DNA of 64,000 nucleotides from JOPF133 sp052144935 (GTDB lineage: Bacteria > Acidobacteriota > Terriglobia > Bryobacterales > Bryobacteraceae): assembly GCA_052144935.1 (NCBI GenBank), contig JBKQPR010000124.1, forward strand, positions 1 through 64,000, read 5' to 3'. Numbering within the stretch: the first letter of the stretch is position 1; each line of letters starts with the position of its first letter. The position numbers and the translations under genes were made by a program. The notes under the pieces were generated by a model. It was not told the DNA's origin. It saw only the letters and a list, made by a program, of their open reading frames with translations, and ran no database searches. Of this stretch, positions 63,701 through 64,000 are shown one piece after another.

Positions 63701-64000
63701 AAAGCCGCCGCCGGCAGCCAAACCAGAGTTGCGAACCGCTCCGCGCGATTCCGCGCATGGGCGCGCCGGCCAGCGCCGGCCCCAACGGATAAGGATGCGC
63801 GGAGAAGGAACCGGCGCCGTCCGGCGCCACTTCGTACATGCCCGTGGGAGCCGCCACCAACACGCGGCCGTGCGCATCGTCCACCATCCCCTGCGCGCCG
63901 GACAACATGCCGCTCAGCCCGGCGATGGGGTGGAAGCGCTGCCCGTCGAAACGGAAAACCTGCGCACACGTATTGGCCCACAGCGCGCCATCCGCCGCCA
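60705..64000 (-). CDS. Hybrid histidine kinase with propeller sensor (partial at 5')
   Basis: At least 1098 residues; the frame stays open to the right edge, and upstream codons read DGALWANTCAQVFRFDGQ, so the gene starts outside. Sensor: repeated two-component propeller motifs (GSVWTRSPSKLYR, GSLWIALIGAGVARW, GSLWVGTSLGLARLEG, GAIWAVVKPGGVARI). Then a Y_Y_Y domain (YRLDGDPW), one membrane helix (WWLRSLAALSAIAAGWGVML), HisKA with H in FLATMSHEIRTPLNGI, HATPase (NLISNALKF, DTGIGI, GTGLGLAISKRL), and a receiver (VLVAEDNIVNQKV, LVLMDVEMPEVDG). Such sensors often detect glycans outside the cell. Confidence 0.93.
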   Translation of the reverse strand, partial: AADGALWANTCAQVFRFDGQRFHPIAGLSGMLSGAQGMVDDAHGRVLVAAPTGMYEVAPDGAGSFSAHPYPLGPALAGAPMRGIARSGSQLWFGCRRRLCVEDRGRVSMFGPAEGLPEDAWDAIGIAPDGSVWTRSPSKLYRKPPGAAQWVQEKPDIASSYNWGALTTGRGGSIMVPTDKGLAIRRAGNWSVIDEQRGLRTAMTSAVVEDREGSLWIALIGAGVARWLGYGEWEAWTKAQGLPSDVIWSIRRDRKGSLWVGTSLGLARLEGPGPPRTWTRKDGLGGDNVRSLVETSDGAIWAVVKPGGVARIDPASGKIRRFGRDDGLPCGTSHRAFVDHLDRLWVATACGVFRNDRPSASERFRRIDQPAVLEHGAWAISEDQQGTIWITSPDGLWRLSDGRWRQYRKKDGLLSDDPYIPAIGPDGALWLRHRYDAGIERAEFSGDRLSQSMAAVPVDAGSVEVTAFHGFDASGRLWRGKSDGVSVLDGGSWRSLSTEDGLVWNDTDGEAFWADSDGSVWIGTSGGLAHYRPPAGGSLRPPVADPIITGLDIGRKSRVVRAEFSSLSYKTEQLVRFAYRLDGDPWTDTTERTLSIAGLGPGLHRLEIRSRVRDGPFSANVAVAEFRIEPKWWETWWLRSLAALSAIAAGWGVMLWRSRLLRSRNRQLELAVRQRTAELESERTKVLEEKRRADAASEAKGRFLATMSHEIRTPLNGIIGLSGLLETMPVSAEARDTIRMICSSGNTLLRVINDILDFSKVEAGKLELEVAPFHFRRSLEESIALFRATAAEKGLRLGCDLAPELPLWAAGDETRLRQVILNLISNALKFTSSGEVVLSAGVEREDETSYCIAIQVRDTGIGIAPEQLPRLFASFHQADASISRRYGGTGLGLAISKRLVEMMGGNIDVESTPGVGTRFRFTVLLGHAQQPAAPSKAAPLSVKANSHLRVLVAEDNIVNQKVVLKLLEKLGVKADLARDGAQAIAAAEENPYDLVLMDVEMPEVDGLAATREIRRRLPPGRQPAIFGLTAHATPEYRDICLNAGMDGRLTKPLESDRLRELITELSAHSQPRNLSSRVAAEGRSLTEDSAEEPTCRE

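Overview
The window is high-GC DNA from a heterotrophic soil-type bacterium. The gene set points to the Acidobacteriota, most like the Solibacter/Bryobacter group: a photosynthetic-reaction-centre-type cytochrome c in a non-phototroph, an acidobacterial-type ECF sigma factor overlapping a Ser/Thr kinase, a secreted S53 kumamolisin with Ig-like tail, many Tat- or Sec-exported glycan enzymes, and a two-component-propeller hybrid histidine kinase. This placement is inference from family content. No rRNA, tRNA or CRISPR array was seen.

Layout. 0-5.5 kb: small membrane protein, secreted aldose epimerase, a beta-lactamase-fold hydrolase coupled to a small unknown gene, a diheme cytochrome c, then the relic of a DUF433/DUF5615 toxin-antitoxin pair. 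5.5-16.2 kb: a glycan-degradation block (GH95-like, Tat-exported TIM-barrel-like protein, GH106-like, a double alpha/beta-hydrolase esterase, a BadF-type sugar kinase). 16.2-24 kb: receiver-ParA fusion with a histidine kinase, PNPOx/DUF2470 protein, S41 protease, VOC protein, a frameshifted AraC regulator. 25.1-28.6 kb, minus strand: STAS - HATPase - PrsW - ECF sigma - Ser/Thr kinase, a compact signalling operon. 29-38 kb: DUF3592 protein, enolase-superfamily dehydratase, second aldose epimerase, a TA pair with a dead ParE/RelE toxin, kumamolisin, NAD-dependent epimerase. 38-47.7 kb: two paralogous lipoproteins with N-terminal SHOCT-like repeats, secreted protein, YidC, NikR, an unknown protein coupled to a GT2 glycosyltransferase, a PPC-domain protein. 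48-54.4 kb: large SEC-C protein, RluA-type pseudouridine synthase, dead DUF4160 gene, aroB-ubiE. 55-57.4 kb, minus strand: two HtrA-like proteases lacking signal peptides, coupled to a LuxR regulator with a degenerate receiver. 58-60.4 kb: frameshifted PAS-LuxR gene and a 5'-truncated group II intron (RT plus domain V) fused to the start of a host gene. 60.7-64 kb: hybrid histidine kinase running off the right edge.

Two themes dominate beyond ordinary genes. First, repeats: four minisatellites (34, 12/14, 72 and about 100 bp units) and several families of short palindromes fill the spacers, and one family (core close to GGGGCGCCCnCTGGGCCC) also lies inside open reading frames, including the start of the esterase gene and two places in the reverse transcriptase. 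Second, decay: at least six loci carry frameshifts or stops (DUF5615, AraC, ParE/RelE, DUF4160, PAS-LuxR, RT), four of them toxin-antitoxin or mobile genes. Some of the single-base shifts could be assembly errors and should be checked against reads.
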